Source: Amylostereum areolatum
Lineage: Eukaryota; Basidiomycota; Agaricomycetes; Russulales; Stereaceae
Direction of reading: 5' to 3'
DNA length: 64,000 bases
Assembly (NCBI GenBank): GCA_012932865.1
Contig: SAXG01000020.1
Span: 434,001-498,000, forward strand
Shown: piece after piece, positions 1-11,600 of the stretch
Numbering within the stretch: position 1 is the first letter of the stretch
How the letters are laid out: each line of letters starts with the position of its first letter
Program-made: the position numbers and the translations under genes
The notes under the pieces: generated by a model
Databases searched by the model: none
The model's input: only the letters and a program-made list of their open reading frames with translations
Told to the model about the DNA's origin: nothing

Positions 1-269
1 CCGTGGTTCCAGCGCCACTCGTAAATGCGGCAGTTGACACCGTGGACTTTCCAGGTGTGCTCTTTGCAGAGGAGCTCAAGGGCACGTAGGCGATTGACAG
101 TGACGGCGTCTTCTCGAGGCCAAGGGAAGGGAGCGTTGCGGTTGGAGTTGAAGGTTTGGAGGTTGAATGCGATAAAGATCGGTTGATTGAGTGGTTCCAG
201 GATGGGGGATTTAATGTCGTAAAGACGGCAAGGGATGTGGTGAAGTGGGTGTGGGGGAGATCGTCCTAG
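1..269 (-). CDS. 5' end of coding region of Ty3 element A (partial)
   Basis: Read on the minus strand, one frame is open from the LTR edge to the window end (about 89 codons) and has no Met codon. It shares a pattern with the pre-gag frame of element B at 14328-14939: PW..DAVTVN, then LCK, W, HG and finally EWRW. The pattern match identifies it as the same pre-gag or N-terminal gag-like region of a related chromovirus. The rest of the element lies left of the window. Function of this region is unknown; it is not a recognised domain. Confidence 0.6.
258..267 (-). promoter_or_regulatory. Putative self-priming primer site of element A
   Basis: AGATCGTCCT (plus strand), two bases inside the 5' LTR, is the exact reverse complement of AGGACGATCT at 397-406 in the LTR. 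That LTR site lies about 30 nt downstream of a TATA-like box (plus-strand CCTTATATAT, 431-440), where the RNA should start. This geometry matches Tf1-type self-priming, in which the RNA 5' end folds back to prime reverse transcription. No tRNA-type TGG primer site is present. Confidence 0.55.
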
Positions 270-641
270 TGTTAGGGATTGGTCTAGCGACTTGCAGATC
301 ACCCAAGTCACCCAAAGAGAGAGAGAAAAGAGGATGGATTGGCAGGAGAGGGTCCAAGTCCAGGCATAGGGTCGAAGCAGTACGTGGGGAACGAAGAGGA
401 CGATCTAAGGAAAAGGGACGCAGAGGAGAGCCTTATATATGTACGGGATTGATGATGCGAGAATGGTGCGAGCGGGAGAGAACAATAAGGAAAAGGAAGG
501 GGGAGGATGTGGTCCGGAGTGATGATGTCATACATGGAAAGATAAGAGGAGTCAGGCTGACGATGTCATGTGATGGGAAATGTAATCATGTGACTGAACG
601 CGATGCAACGAAAAGGGAAAGGATTGAGGTGATCCGTGACA
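270..641 (-). repeat. LTR, family A (5' LTR of element A)
   Basis: A 372-bp sequence running TGTTAGG to GTGACA, TG...CA bounded. Homologous copies lie at 19651-20022 (same length and orientation) and at 27232-27604 (inverted). A TATA-like box on the minus strand lies at 431-440. Because coding sequence of the element abuts position 269, this is the 5' LTR of a minus-strand element leaving the window. Confidence 0.8.
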
Positions 642-988
642 GTCGAGGTCCAAGGACAGGTTGACCATACGTTGAATCAGAGGAGGTGTAGGGGGGGGGG
701 GTCGTATCCAGATCGAACACCAGATCAACTGGGCGGCGAGCAGGGACGGCAAGAGGAGGGGCGACTGGGGGAGCATAGTCCTTATTGATGTCGTCATCGA
801 AACTGAGGGCAGGGACGCGGGGCAGCATGATTCTGTGGCAAGGGAGGCAGATGCAGGACACTGATCAAGTTGAGCACGTTAAGGTGCGTAGTGTAAGAAG
901 ACTCACATGTTTTGATGTCGTGCGGAAGCGCAGAGTCAATGTCGAAGGGAAGGGAGGAAGAGGAAGGCACATTGAGCGCCGTGAACAT
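642..988 (-). pseudogene. Truncated two-exon gene of unknown function
   Basis: On the minus strand an ATG at 988 opens a 27-codon exon (988-907). It is followed by a GTGAGT...GATCAG intron (906-861) and a second exon that stays open, in phase, to the LTR at 641. The predicted peptide has Ser/Pro and Asp-rich stretches (FDIDSALPHD; LSFDDDINKDY) and no recognised domain. The family-A LTR cuts the gene, so the 3' end is missing. It is divergent from the gene starting at 1265. The intron makes a real gene more likely than chance, but I cannot name it. Confidence 0.4.
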
Positions 989-1264
989 AAAGGGGAGGAC
1001 AATTGAAAAGTGGGGCTTATGTCTGGAACAGGATAACAATACAGTTTCGGCAAAGTGACACAATGCAATCGGGGAGATTAGATCATCGGCGCGAGATATC
1101 GCGGCGAGGCAATTTCCGGTCGGAGTCCCATTTTCATGCCGAACTTCGCGCATCTTGACCTTTGACTTCTCCGTCTCGCTCTTCCTGTTCACTCATGCAT
1201 TCACGCCACTCACCCCTCATCCTCGCCCTCACCTTCCACCTCACCCTCAACCTCAACAACCGCA
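989..1264. promoter_or_regulatory. Shared upstream region of two divergent genes
   Basis: This 276-bp gap separates the ATG of the minus-strand remnant (988) from the ATG at 1265. The part nearest 1265 is very C/T-rich on the plus strand (about 1150-1260), which is typical of fungal core promoters and 5' UTRs. No TATA box stands out. The promoter role is inferred from position only. Confidence 0.3.
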
Positions 1265-3780
1265 ATGTCTGAGCACCTTCAAGCCAACCTCCGCGCTTTC
1301 CTCATGCCCCTGCCCCCCTCACGTGCCACTGCTGTTGCCGCTTGCCGCCCCTACCGTGTCTTCACGGTGCTTCAAAGTTCAATGTCATTCACTCTCGCCG
1401 AGTATGCCCTTTCCCCCATGATGGACGAGCTGGTGCATCTCCCCGTCCCTCTCCACCTCTCACAATGCTAACGTTCCCCTTCTAGCACATCGCACGCGAC
1501 TTCACGCCAAAGTTGACCTTCTTCTGGTGGTTTCACAAGACCATCATGCAGCCCGCGTCTGCAGGCGGGCAAGTGAACATGGGGCGGGTTGCCGAGCTCT
1601 GGCATGACTTGCCATACCTAGGCGAAGTCCCCGCCGATGCTCCCGACCTTGGGCCAGAGATCTGGTGGCCCAACCTCGGTGCGTGCCCTTCACCCCTATC
1701 GGCGAACCCCATTACTGACTCCGCACGCAGTGCACCTCTCCCCCGTCGTGTCGGCCTCAGCGGCCGCTCACCCAAACCTCGCCCCTAGCCCCTTCGCCCT
1801 CACCCCCGTTGCCGCCCCCCTGCCCACCGTTGCCGCCGCCCTGCCCACCACCGCCGCCGCCGTGCCCGCCGCCGCCGCCGCTGCCATGCCCGCCGCTGCC
1901 CTCGCCGCTCTCCCCACCCCCGCCAACCTGCCTGCCACCCCTGCTGCCAACCCACCTGCCACCCCCACTGCCAACCCTCCTGCCGCCGCGACTGGGTCAG
2001 CAAGAACTCACCCACGGCGGGAGATCAAGAGCAAGGAGTACGTCGAGCCGACCAACGAAGACACCAACACGCTGATCAAGGTCCCCCGGCCGGCAAACGC
2101 GGGTCCACCGGGCAAGAGGACCGGCAAGGGGAAGGGCAAGGCAAAGACAGTGAAGACGGAGAAGGTGAAGGGGGAGAGGAAGAGCAGGAGCAAGGCCGAC
2201 AAGAAGCTGGCGGCCAATGAGCGAACACTCGTGTTCCCCCTCTAGGCCGGCGAGTACGCCTGCCTGATACAGGCGACAAACGAGGAGGCGGACACCGTCG
2301 ACAGGATGGAGGCCGCACAGCGGTGGTCTCCCTGACTCCCCAATGACGCGGAGTCGCGCCTGGATGCGGAGAGGCTAGGGCTGCACCCCGACCACCCCAC
2401 CATGCCCTGGATAAGTCGCTGTCGCCTCTTCACTTCTTTGCACTCACTTTGCTTCCAGGCTCGCCGCAAACCGCACATGCTTTATGGGCACGATCGCGAA
2501 GAGGAGGAACGTCCTCTGCCACGGGTGCCAGTTCGCAAAGACCAGCTGCTCGTTCTCAAAGTTCGTCAACCACCCGGTGCCGTATGCACCTGATGCCTGG
2601 TTCGGTGAGTCGCACCGTCACCTTCCCCCTTGCCGTCGCTGACTTCAAGTCAGCACCCAATGTGCAGAGCCTCCCCGCGCCGCTGCCCATCTCCCTCCCC
2701 CCCATCTAGCACCTCCCTGCACCCTGGTGGTTGATGCTGGTGATCTACATGACACCGCGTTTGAGGTATGAGCTGGGCGTCTGGGACGACACCAAGCTGC
2801 AGTCACCGCCACCCGACGACGGCTCTGTTGTCGCCGGCAAGTGCGGCGGCTCCACTATCCTCCGCATCAGTGTAGGCGAGCATGCTGATACCCACCCCCC
2901 CACCGTCTTCCAACCTCGGGCCCCTATGCGTGCGTCCCCCCTCCTCACCCTTGCGCGTAGCTAACCATTTTCCTCAGCCTTTCCCCAGCCCTTCCGTGGC
3001 TCGCCCCTCCCCCCCACCACACCTGTGACGAGCGGCGCCCGCAACCGCAAAGAGCATAGTGGCCGGCAAACATTCGCCGACTTCGAGCAGTCGCTCAACT
3101 TGCGACTGGAGATTGAGCAGCTGCATGCGGACACTGCCTACAAGGAGGCGATGCGGGAAATCGGGGGGCTGCGCACGGTGCTGGATGGGATTGTCCCTGC
3201 CCTCATCGCCGCCCTCGACAAGGGAGGCCTCCTCCCCACGCCGAGTCGTGGCCCGGTTGGCGAGCTCGCCCGCGAGATGGCGAAGATGACCGCCCACATG
3301 GGCGGCATCTCGCAGCGGATGACGAACGTGGAGACCCAGGTCTACAAGACCCTCCCCCTCCCCCTCCCCGGCCAAATGGGGGCCTTCCCCTTTGGCATGG
3401 AGCCGCCACAACCGGCGAGCTTCAACCCCTCCCTCGCCGCCCCGCCCATGCCCCTCCAGTCCCTTGGCCCCTGCACGCCCCGCACTCGCCGTGCCTCGGT
3501 GTCCTCACTCCTGCTTGTCCTCGCACCTGTGCCCTCACCTTACAACCCCCAAAAAAGCTTTCTATTCTCCTTCAATCTCCTCCTGATTCGCAGCCTCAAA
3601 ACACCCAACAGTAGACTACCGAAAGGCTCCCGAACATGTTGTATGCCTCCTGCATACAACTTAGGTGAGTTTGTCACGCATCCTTCTCAACCTCAGCTCC
3701 TCCTGCCTCTCTCCCCCTCACACGTACTCTCCATCAGGACCTCCCAAGCCTCCTCTAACACGTCGCGTGCATCTACATGA
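1265..3780 (+). pseudogene. Intron-rich gene, Ala/Pro- and Lys-rich with Cys motif, degenerate
   Basis: Exon 1 is 1265-1432 (ATG at 1265, peptide start MSEHLQANLRAF). Intron 1433-1485 contains GCTAAC and ends CTAG. Exon 2 is 1486-1678 (HIARDFTPKLTFFWWF). Intron 1679-1730 follows. Exon 3 from 1731 encodes an Ala/Pro-rich repeat (about 1800-2000) and then a basic Lys/Gly tail. A later exon (2459-2604) holds a Cys cluster, CHGCQFAKTSC. Intron 2605-2709 follows, then an exon with ELGVWDDTKLQ. The last long frame (3025-3780) includes a helical, coiled-coil-like stretch near 3075-3210. An in-frame TGA near 2334 and a weak donor near 2411 suggest decay. Later exon joins are approximate. Family not recognised. 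Confidence 0.5.
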
Positions 3781-4909
3781 CCCTACCACAATATGAAGCC
3801 CTTTGTTGCTTTTGATGTTTGCTCGCTTCAATGTAGCAAAGCAGGAGCAGTTTGTCATCTGAAAGGGTGCCTAGTCAACATTCCAACGCCTTCTACAGTG
3901 GAAAGCCTGCCTCGCCTCATCCTGGTGTTGTGAAACCGTGATGTGGTCTTGGTATTGACTGTCTTCTACAAAATGTGCCATGCCGGTACGTAGCCCTGGA
4001 TTACGCGCATCTGACGAGTGGAGGCGATTCTTCAGTCAGAAGTTCATGTCCATTGCTAGCATGAGTCAATACAAAAACCTAACAACGTGGGGCAGTCAGC
4101 CGTCCATCCACATTCCCCCAGGTTGTGTAACACACCGAAGGTGGGGAGCCGCAGAGGTATATTCTGGGGGGAGGTTGATGCTTGGGTGCGGGCATGTCGG
4201 ACATTCCACCGCACATGAACCAGCCACCATGTCTGCAATGCCCATAGGGTCATGGAATCGTCCTCCGCATTTGAGGAGCTGAATGTGTCAATATTGTCAT
4301 GCAAGATGCATCCAGCTTTGACACTGAGACCAAATCAACATTAGCATGATGTCAACGCCGATCGGGGGAAACAGAAAGGCTCACAGCAATATCTATGATG
4401 CCCGAGTTGTCGGTCAGATTCTCCACAGTCTCCCACCAGTCATATCCGGTCAGCTTGCCTTGCACGGAGAGCATGTGGAACTGGTCCAGTGCTGAGAGGG
4501 TGGCCGCTGTGTTTGGCTTATCTGCGGTCGCTGGCCAAAGAGATGATCACATGAGTTGTTAGTAGTCGACAATTCTTGCGCTGTTTTCCATCAACTGTGA
4601 GCACCTGCAATAGAACATGTTTGCCACATGCACTCCTAGGCAATCTATGATTGTGAAGTGGCTGTGTGCTGTCATATGTTTGCCGCAAATCTCTCCAGGC
4701 GGATGCAGGAGGTGGATCTTAGTCCGAGCTCTGCCAGTGTTACCTTGCAGAACCGAGACCCATTCCAAATCTAAGTCTTGTTGGTCAAAAAAAGTGCAGA
4801 CTAAGTAAGAAAGTGAGTATGTACCTCAACACAGTGGAATGGGTTGCTTGCGTGCATGGACACTAGACATGACACACGATGCAAAACACTGCTAAACCAG
4901 TCATGACAC
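3781..4909 (-). pseudogene. KDZ transposase with CxC2-type region (3' part)
   Basis: Minus-strand exons carry hallmarks of basidiomycete KDZ transposases. They include HCVE at an exon end (4825, donor GTACAT), then LLHPPGEICG...HFTIIDCLGVH...YC. An intron with TACTAAC comes next, then TAATLSALDQFHMLSVQGKL followed by YDWW and LTDN. Next come CAVECPTCPHPSINLPPEY and LAMDMNF...LKNRLHSSDARNPGLRTG with HFVED (about 4000-4250). Stops and frame changes interrupt the C-terminal part, so the copy looks dead. Its 5' part is displaced to 19502-19650 by insertion of element C. In the KDZ family this protein mobilises large DNA transposons; that role is inferred from homology recalled by pattern. Confidence 0.7.
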
Positions 4910-5365
4910 TGTCAGCAACGACTAGTGCAACAGCACCAAGTTACGACAAAGCTGACAGAGGAAGAGGACGACAGAGGGGAGCTGATCAGACACGGCGACA
5001 GACAAGGGAAAGCAAGCAAAGTTGGTAGAATTGACTAGCTCGAGATAAGGAGTATGTACAGCAAGAGCGAGCCTTATATACACAAGAGGAGAGAGACTTA
5101 GGTAGGCAACCGATACACGGCGATCAGTAAGCAGACCTAGTATAAGTAAGCAGTCATATGTAAAAGAGCACAGCATGAGTCAGTATCGTACAGCATGAGT
5201 CAAGAGAAAGGAGTCAGACCTGGCCCGAGAGGAGTTATGTGGGCCCGGGCGGGATATAGATGAACCGGGTCTGGGCTGAAGTGGAGCCGTACCTGTGATA
5301 AGCCAATAAGTCTTAAAGCGTGTAACCAATGTAAAGTAAAAGAAAATTATAGACCGTTCATGACA
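4910..5365 (-). repeat. 3' LTR of element C
   Basis: TGTCAGC...TGACA, 456 bp, matching 19046-19501. On the minus strand a purine tract (AAGGAAGGGGTGA, just inside at 5366-5378) precedes it, as expected for plus-strand priming. A TATA-like TATATAAGG lies on the minus strand near 5070-5080. Confidence 0.9.
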
Positions 5366-5378
5366 TCACCCCTTCCTT

Positions 5379-8264
5379 AGATTTGACGTCCTCGTCGTAA
5401 TCAGACCCAGCTTCTTCTTCCGATAGGAGTTCCCAATGATTAAGGCACGCAGGTTTTTGGGGCACCCGGATGTTCATGGTAGAAGTCGTCGATGTGTTTC
5501 TTGGCATTCTAGAGATTGGCAAGAGGCTCCCAAGTATTGTCATTGTCTGGGTAGCCCTTCCATTTGACGAGGTACTTGAAGCCGTGACCCACCTTCTTAG
5601 AGTCTATAATCTTTTCGACCTCATAGACTTCCTCTCCTTAGACTAACTCTGGGGTGGAGGTGCAGGTGCTTTCTGGTTGTCAAAGGCAGGACCGTTATGT
5701 GGAGATAGGAGGGACTCGTTGAAGACCGGATGTTTTCGTGACCAGGATGCAGGGAGGTGAAGCTTGTAAGCTGATGCTCCGACTTTTTCCAGGATTTCGA
5801 AAGGACCGAAGCGCTTGTCATCTAGCTTTTGCATAGGACGTGCCGTTTTGATTACAGGTTGGCCATCTCTTGTCTTGGCTTTCAGCCAGACGAAGTTGCC
5901 AATTTTGTAATCTATTGGTTCATCCTTCTTGCGATCATAAAAGTGCTTTTGATTGTTGTGTGCTGCTTTTAGCGCAGAGCGGGCTTCCTCATAGATGTTT
6001 CGCAGGCGTTGTGCAAACTCGTTTGCCGATGGGTTGTCTGTCTCGCGTTGAGGGTTTGTCCCCAGGTAGAGTTCTCAACCATAGTTGGCAAAGTTGGGAG
6101 ACATCCCAATCGAACTATGGACCATGTTGTTGAGCGCGGTCATGGCAAGTGAGAGGTAACATGTCCAATTGTCCTGTCGTTGATTGACTAAAATTTGAAG
6201 GTAGTTTTCCATGGTCATGTTGGAGCATTTGGTCTGTCCGTCCGTCTGAGAGTGGTACGCCGTGGACGGATTCCCTTCAATGCCTAATAGTTGGAACAAT
6301 GCCGTGGTGAACTTGGAGACAAACACACTGCCGCGGTTGCTGATGATCTTTCTTGGGATTCCATGATGAGGGACCACTTTGCATAGGTACCTGAAGGCAA
6401 GTTTGTCCTCCATTAGGTCTTTGGACGTGGCCCAGAACACCACCTGCTTGGTGCCCATGCAGTTTACATTGCAGATGGCGTCCTTCCCATCTAAGACTGG
6501 GAGTGGCATGACAAAGTCGATGGATACATGCTCCCAAGGTGCTTGTGGTGGGTCATGTGGGTGGAGTGGAGCGGCAATACGATCGTGTCTAATCTTGGTA
6601 CGTTGGCAGGTCTCACATCCTTCGACATATTTCTGGACATCGTCTCTAATGGCAGGCCACTAGTAGTTGTGTGTGATGAGCTCGTGGGTCTTGTATCGTT
6701 CTGGATGACCAAAAAGCGGGCCGTTTTGATGAGCTTAGATGATGTCTGCACGGAGTCCTTTGTCTCTTGGGACGTAGAGTCCGTGTTTTCAGGTGACCAT
6801 TCTGTCTGCGTGTTCCAGCTATCCCTTCACTTTGAGTGCTAAGGCGTGTTCTACTGCGTGGTCTCGGAGTAAGGTAGCCTCCTGAATCCACTCAATGAGG
6901 ACATTGTCAGGTCCATTGGTTACAATTCCTGCATGGTTGAGGGCGCGAAAGAGTTCTGGTTTTAGGAGGACAATGTTTTCATTGTCTTTCTCCCCCTTCT
7001 CAAGGCCTGCTAGTTGGGAAATAGCATCGGGTTTACCCATTGTTTTGCCAGGCTTGTAGAGTAGCGTACAATGATACTCTTGTAGCTCCGTTAATCACCG
7101 TGCTTGTCTCCGATTTAGCTTCTGCGCCTTGCGGAAGTACGTGAGATTGCGATGATCCGACCAGATTTCAAACTCCTGTCGTGCCCCCATGAGGTATTGT
7201 CTCCATTCTTCTAGCACCGTCATGATAGCCAGTAATTCCTTGTCATAAATCTCATAGTTCCTCTCAGCTTCACTGAGGGACTTTGAGAGGAAGGCGACCA
7301 GGTGCCATTTGCCATTGTCCTGTTGTTGCGAAAGTACCATGCCTGTGGCATAGTCAGAGGAGTCCGCTTCGACATGGAACTGCCCCTTATCTGTAGGGAT
7401 TGCTAGAACCGGCTGCGATGTTATACGTCGCTTGAGTTCCTCGAACACCTCCTGCTGCGGGGTGTCCCAGACCTATTCCGTCTTCACTATGAGCTTAGTC
7501 ATTGGGTGAGCGATGCCACTGAAGTCCTTGATAAAGCGACGGTAGAAGTTGCAAAAGCCCAAAAACGATTGAAGTTGTTTCTTCGTTTTGGGGGCTGGCC
7601 AATTGGTGATTGCTGCAACCTTTGCTGGATCCATGCGAACCCTTCCTCCGCCAACAATCATGCCCAGGTATTTGATTTCTGCCTTCTCAAACTCGCACTT
7701 TTCTGGCTTCAGATAGAGTTTGTTTTCTCGCAGGATCCGGAGGACCTCCTTGACTATCCGACGATGTTCTTCTAGCGTATACGTGAAGATGAGGATGTCG
7801 TCCAAATAGACGACCACGACTCCTTGGTGGATCAAGTCTTTGAACAGATCGTTCATCATGGCTTGGAACATTGACAGGGAGTTGGTGAGTCCGAAGAACA
7901 TGACTGTAGGCTTGTAGAGACCTTTGTTTGTGCAGAACACCGCTTTCCATTCGTCCCCTTCTTTAATCCGAACATTGTTGTACCCCCATCGGACATTGAG
8001 CTTGGTAAAGTGCCGTGCTCCCTTAAGCTTGTCAACCAACTCTTGGATGAGCAGGAGCGGGTAACAGTTCTTTATTGTCATTTCATTGAGCTTTCGATAG
8101 TCTTGCACAGGGCGTAACAAGCCGTCTTTTTTCTTGATGAAGAAGAATGGGGAGGCCATGGGTAATTTGGACGGCTGGATCCGGCCAGATCTCAGGTTCT
8201 CTTCCAAAAATGTGTCCAGTTGCTTCTGCTCGTCCAATGTGAGGGGGTAAACTTTGCAATCAAC
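5379..8264 (-). pseudogene. pol: pol of element C: RT, RNase H, integrase, chromodomain
   Basis: Minus-strand order from high to low coordinate. RT (7473-8237) has the catalytic YLDD ([11 protein letters not shown]). RNase H is at 7095-7448 (FHVEADSSDYATG, YDKELLAI). Integrase zinc-binding and core regions are at about 6075-6800 (CETCQRTK; HSQTDGQT). A chromodomain-like YLVKWKGYPDNDNTWEP lies at about 5520-5620. Frame changes separate these blocks, so it is a dead gene. Its N-terminal continuation lies beyond element B, at 15362-16635. Confidence 0.85.
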
Positions 8265-8684
8265 TGTCAGAAACGCAGTTTATGAGACCGATGAACCGCC
8301 TAAGTCGCGACGATGGGAGGAGCGAGAAGAGAGTAGATTCGAGAGTGCCGGGGTCTAGGGTAGTGCAACGTGTGCTACAGTACCGTATGACGAGATGGAC
8401 AGTCTAGGGAGAAGGGAAGAGAAACACTGTCCTTATATACAAGTGGGTACGATGGTGCGATGCGATGCAATAGTGGTGCGAGCGGGGGGAACAATAAGAA
8501 AGGAGTCATGGGGTGGAGGACGAAGGTCCGGAGCGATGATGTCATAGATAAGGATGCGGAACCCCGCTCGGAAGTCCGGGCAATGACGTCGTTGAAGCAT
8601 GTGATGCAAGGGAAAGTCATGTGCCGTGACGCGTCGCGTGTACGAGGTCTGCAAACGAAGAGAGAAATGGAGCGATCCGTGACA
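8265..8684 (-). repeat. 3' LTR of element B
   Basis: TGTCAGAAACG...CGTGACA on the plus strand, 420 bp. On the minus strand it is preceded by the purine tract AAAGGGGGGGTAA (8685-8697). The predicted RNA start motif TAGACTGTCCA is at 8406-8396, about 34 nt after a TATATAAGG box. Confidence 0.95.
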
Positions 8685-11600
8685 TTACCCCCCCTTTAAG
8701 ACGCGCTTTCGCCTGGAGCGCAATGTCATCTGCAAGGGTAGATGCGAGGAAATCGTCAAAGGAGATGCCGAGGGAACGCACAGGGCGGGGCGCATTTGGA
8801 TGGCGTTTGTGGAAGGCGTCGATCATGTCGGTGACTTTTGAGAGCGAGGAGCGAGGGAGCCAGGTATTCTCAGAGTCAGGATAGCCTGCCCACTTGACGA
8901 GGTATTGTATGCCTTTCTTGTTGCGGGTCGGCTTCGAGTCGATGATGTCTTCAACGTCATATTCTTCCTCGTCATCAACGAGGTCAGGCGGCGGTTGTTC
9001 ATAGTTTGGACCATGTGCCGTTGTCTCTTTGTACGCGGTGAGCAGCGAAGCATGGAAGACCGGGTGGATTCTCCACGTCTTTGGCAGCTTCAGGTGGTAG
9101 TTTACTGGGCTAATGACGTCAATGATCTCGAAGGGTCCAAATCGTTTGGCAGCAAGCTTAGCTTTCGGCCTCGTCGTCTTCAGGTTTTTGCCTTCGAGCC
9201 AGACCTTGTCTCCGACGGCAAACAGTGTCGATTTGCTGATCGTGTCACCGTTGTAGTGCTTCATTAAGTCGGATGCGAGGGCAAGGCTGGCCTTAATCTC
9301 CTGTCGGACTTCTTCAAGTTGACGGAGGCGTTCTTCAACTGCAGGGACCTTTGAGGACGGGTTTACGGATGGGTACATCTTGGGGAGGAAGCCGTAGAGG
9401 ACTTCAAAGGGGGCCTTTCCAGTAGCTGCATGGGTGCGGGAGTTGTGAGAAAACTCGAAGAAGGGCAGCCACTTCACCCAGTCATCCTGACGGTAGTTGC
9501 AGAATACTCGCAGGAACTGCTCAAGGTTCTGGTTCTCGCGTTCGGTTTGGCCGTCTGTCTGTGGGTGATACGCTGTGCTGAGGGCGGACTTGATCCCGAG
9601 CTTCTCGTTGAGTGTACGCATCACCTGTCCAGCAAATTGGGGTCCACGATCCGAGATGATCTTGTCTGCTAAGCCGTAGTGTCGGTATACCTTGTCGAAG
9701 AGAATGTCGGCCGTGCCATCACTGGTGGTCTTCGTTGTACATGGGGTGGTAACCACCATCTTGGTGAGGCGGTCAACCACGACATTGACGGCATTATAGC
9801 CTTCGCAGTCAGGGAGCTCGACAATGAAGTCGGTAGAGATGACGCCAAATGGTCGGTCGGGTACTTCGTTCGGGATCATGTCGACGTGGGGTCGGCTGCT
9901 CTGCGTCTTTGTCGACTGGCAGGTTGCGCATCCTGCTATGAAGTCGCGGACGAAGACAGACATGCCAGGCCACCAATATTCACGACTCACAAGTTCGTAA
10001 GTCTTGAAGCGACCAGGGTGTCCAGCCAGGGGCGATTCATGGTACATTTTGACAATGTCGCGTCGCAACTCGTCATCTGCAGGGACATATACCTTTCCTC
10101 TAAACAGGACCAGGCCTTCTTCGTAGTTCCACTCTTGAAGGTTCTTGACGAGTGTACGTGGTCCATTTCGTAAGATGGCATCCAGAGCTTGAACGACCTC
10201 GATGTCCTTGGTCTTGCAGTCGCGGATACGTCGTCGGAGTTCAACATCGCCGAGGGAGGTTACTGCTCCTGGCCTTGTTGCACGTATCTGGAAGTACTTG
10301 GGGTCGAGCAAGATACGCTCCTTGTTGTCATTCTCAACGCCCTGCTTGTGATCAGGTCGTCGGGACATTGGGTCTGGGCGATGGGATACTCCTGGTTTGT
10401 GAACGAGCGCGAAGTCAAATCGAGTGAGGAATAGAGCCCAACGTGCCTGTCGGCGGCTCAGCTTCTGTGCCGTCTTGAAGTGTTCCAGGTTCTTGTGGTC
10501 TGTCCAGATTTCGACGGTGTCGGGGGCGCCTTCAAGGTAGTGGCGCCAGGCTTCGAGCGCACGGATGATCGCGAGTAGCTCCTTGTCGTAGATGTCGTAG
10601 TTGTGTTCCGGTTCGGACAGGGCCTTGGACAGATACGCCACTGGATGCCAGCGACCGTCGTTGCCTTTCTGCGAGAGTATACCTCCAGTAGCAAAGTCCG
10701 AGGCGTCAACTTCGACGAGGTAGGGTTTCCTTGGATCAGGCATAACTAAGACAGGGGAGGAGGTGAACGCAGCTTTAAGTGCGTTAAACGCCGTCTGGCA
10801 TTCCGTCGACCAATTCCATGTGCAGTCCTTCTTTGTCAGGTCGAACAGAGGTCGTGCGATCTTGGAGAAATCCTTGATGAAGCGTCGGTAGAAATTACCA
10901 AATCCGAGGAAGGATTGTACATCCTTGACCGTCCGGGGTGTCGGCCAGTCCTGGATACCAGCTACCTTGACGGGGTCCATGGCGATCTTGTCGTGCGAGA
11001 TAATGAGTCCGAGGTATTCAACGGAGTCCTGCTCGAAGACACATTTCTCTGGCTTAAGGAACAGGTCATTGTCTTGTAGGCGTTGGAGAACCTGTCGCAC
11101 TATGGTACGATGTTCCTCCATAGTTCGAGTGAATACGAGGATGTCGTCCATGTAGATGATGACTTTGCCCGAGTCGATAAGGTCCTTGAAAAGTTCGTTC
11201 ATCATTGCCTGGAACGTCGCGGGGGAGTTCATAAGGCCGAAGAACATCACCGTAGGTTCAAAGAGGCCACGATTCGTCTTGAACGCAGCCTTCCACTCGT
11301 CGCCTTCCTTGATGCGGACGTTGTTGTACCCCCAGCGGACGTCCATCTTGGAGAAGATCTTTGCACCTTTGAGGCGGTCGACAATTTCTGAGATCAGCGG
11401 CAAGGGATACTCGTTCTTGATGGTACCCTTGTTTAGCTCTCGATAGTCCTGTACAGGCCGCAGCTTCCCATCCTTCTTTTTGACGAAAAAGAACGGACTT
11501 GCCTGCGGCGACTTCGATGGGCGAATGTAGCCCTTCTTCAGGTGGTCGTCGAGGAAGGTATCGAGCTCGATCTGCTCGGAGGGGGAGAGCGGATAGATCT

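Noticed and set aside
1768..2015. Minus-strand Ala/Gly- and Trp/Arg-rich frames
   Set aside because: Antisense shadows of the GCC-rich repeat in the plus-strand gene.
8617..8684. Extra functional C-terminal tail of pol reading into the LTR
   Set aside because: The frame simply runs on into LTR sequence after the chromodomain and linker; no motif there.
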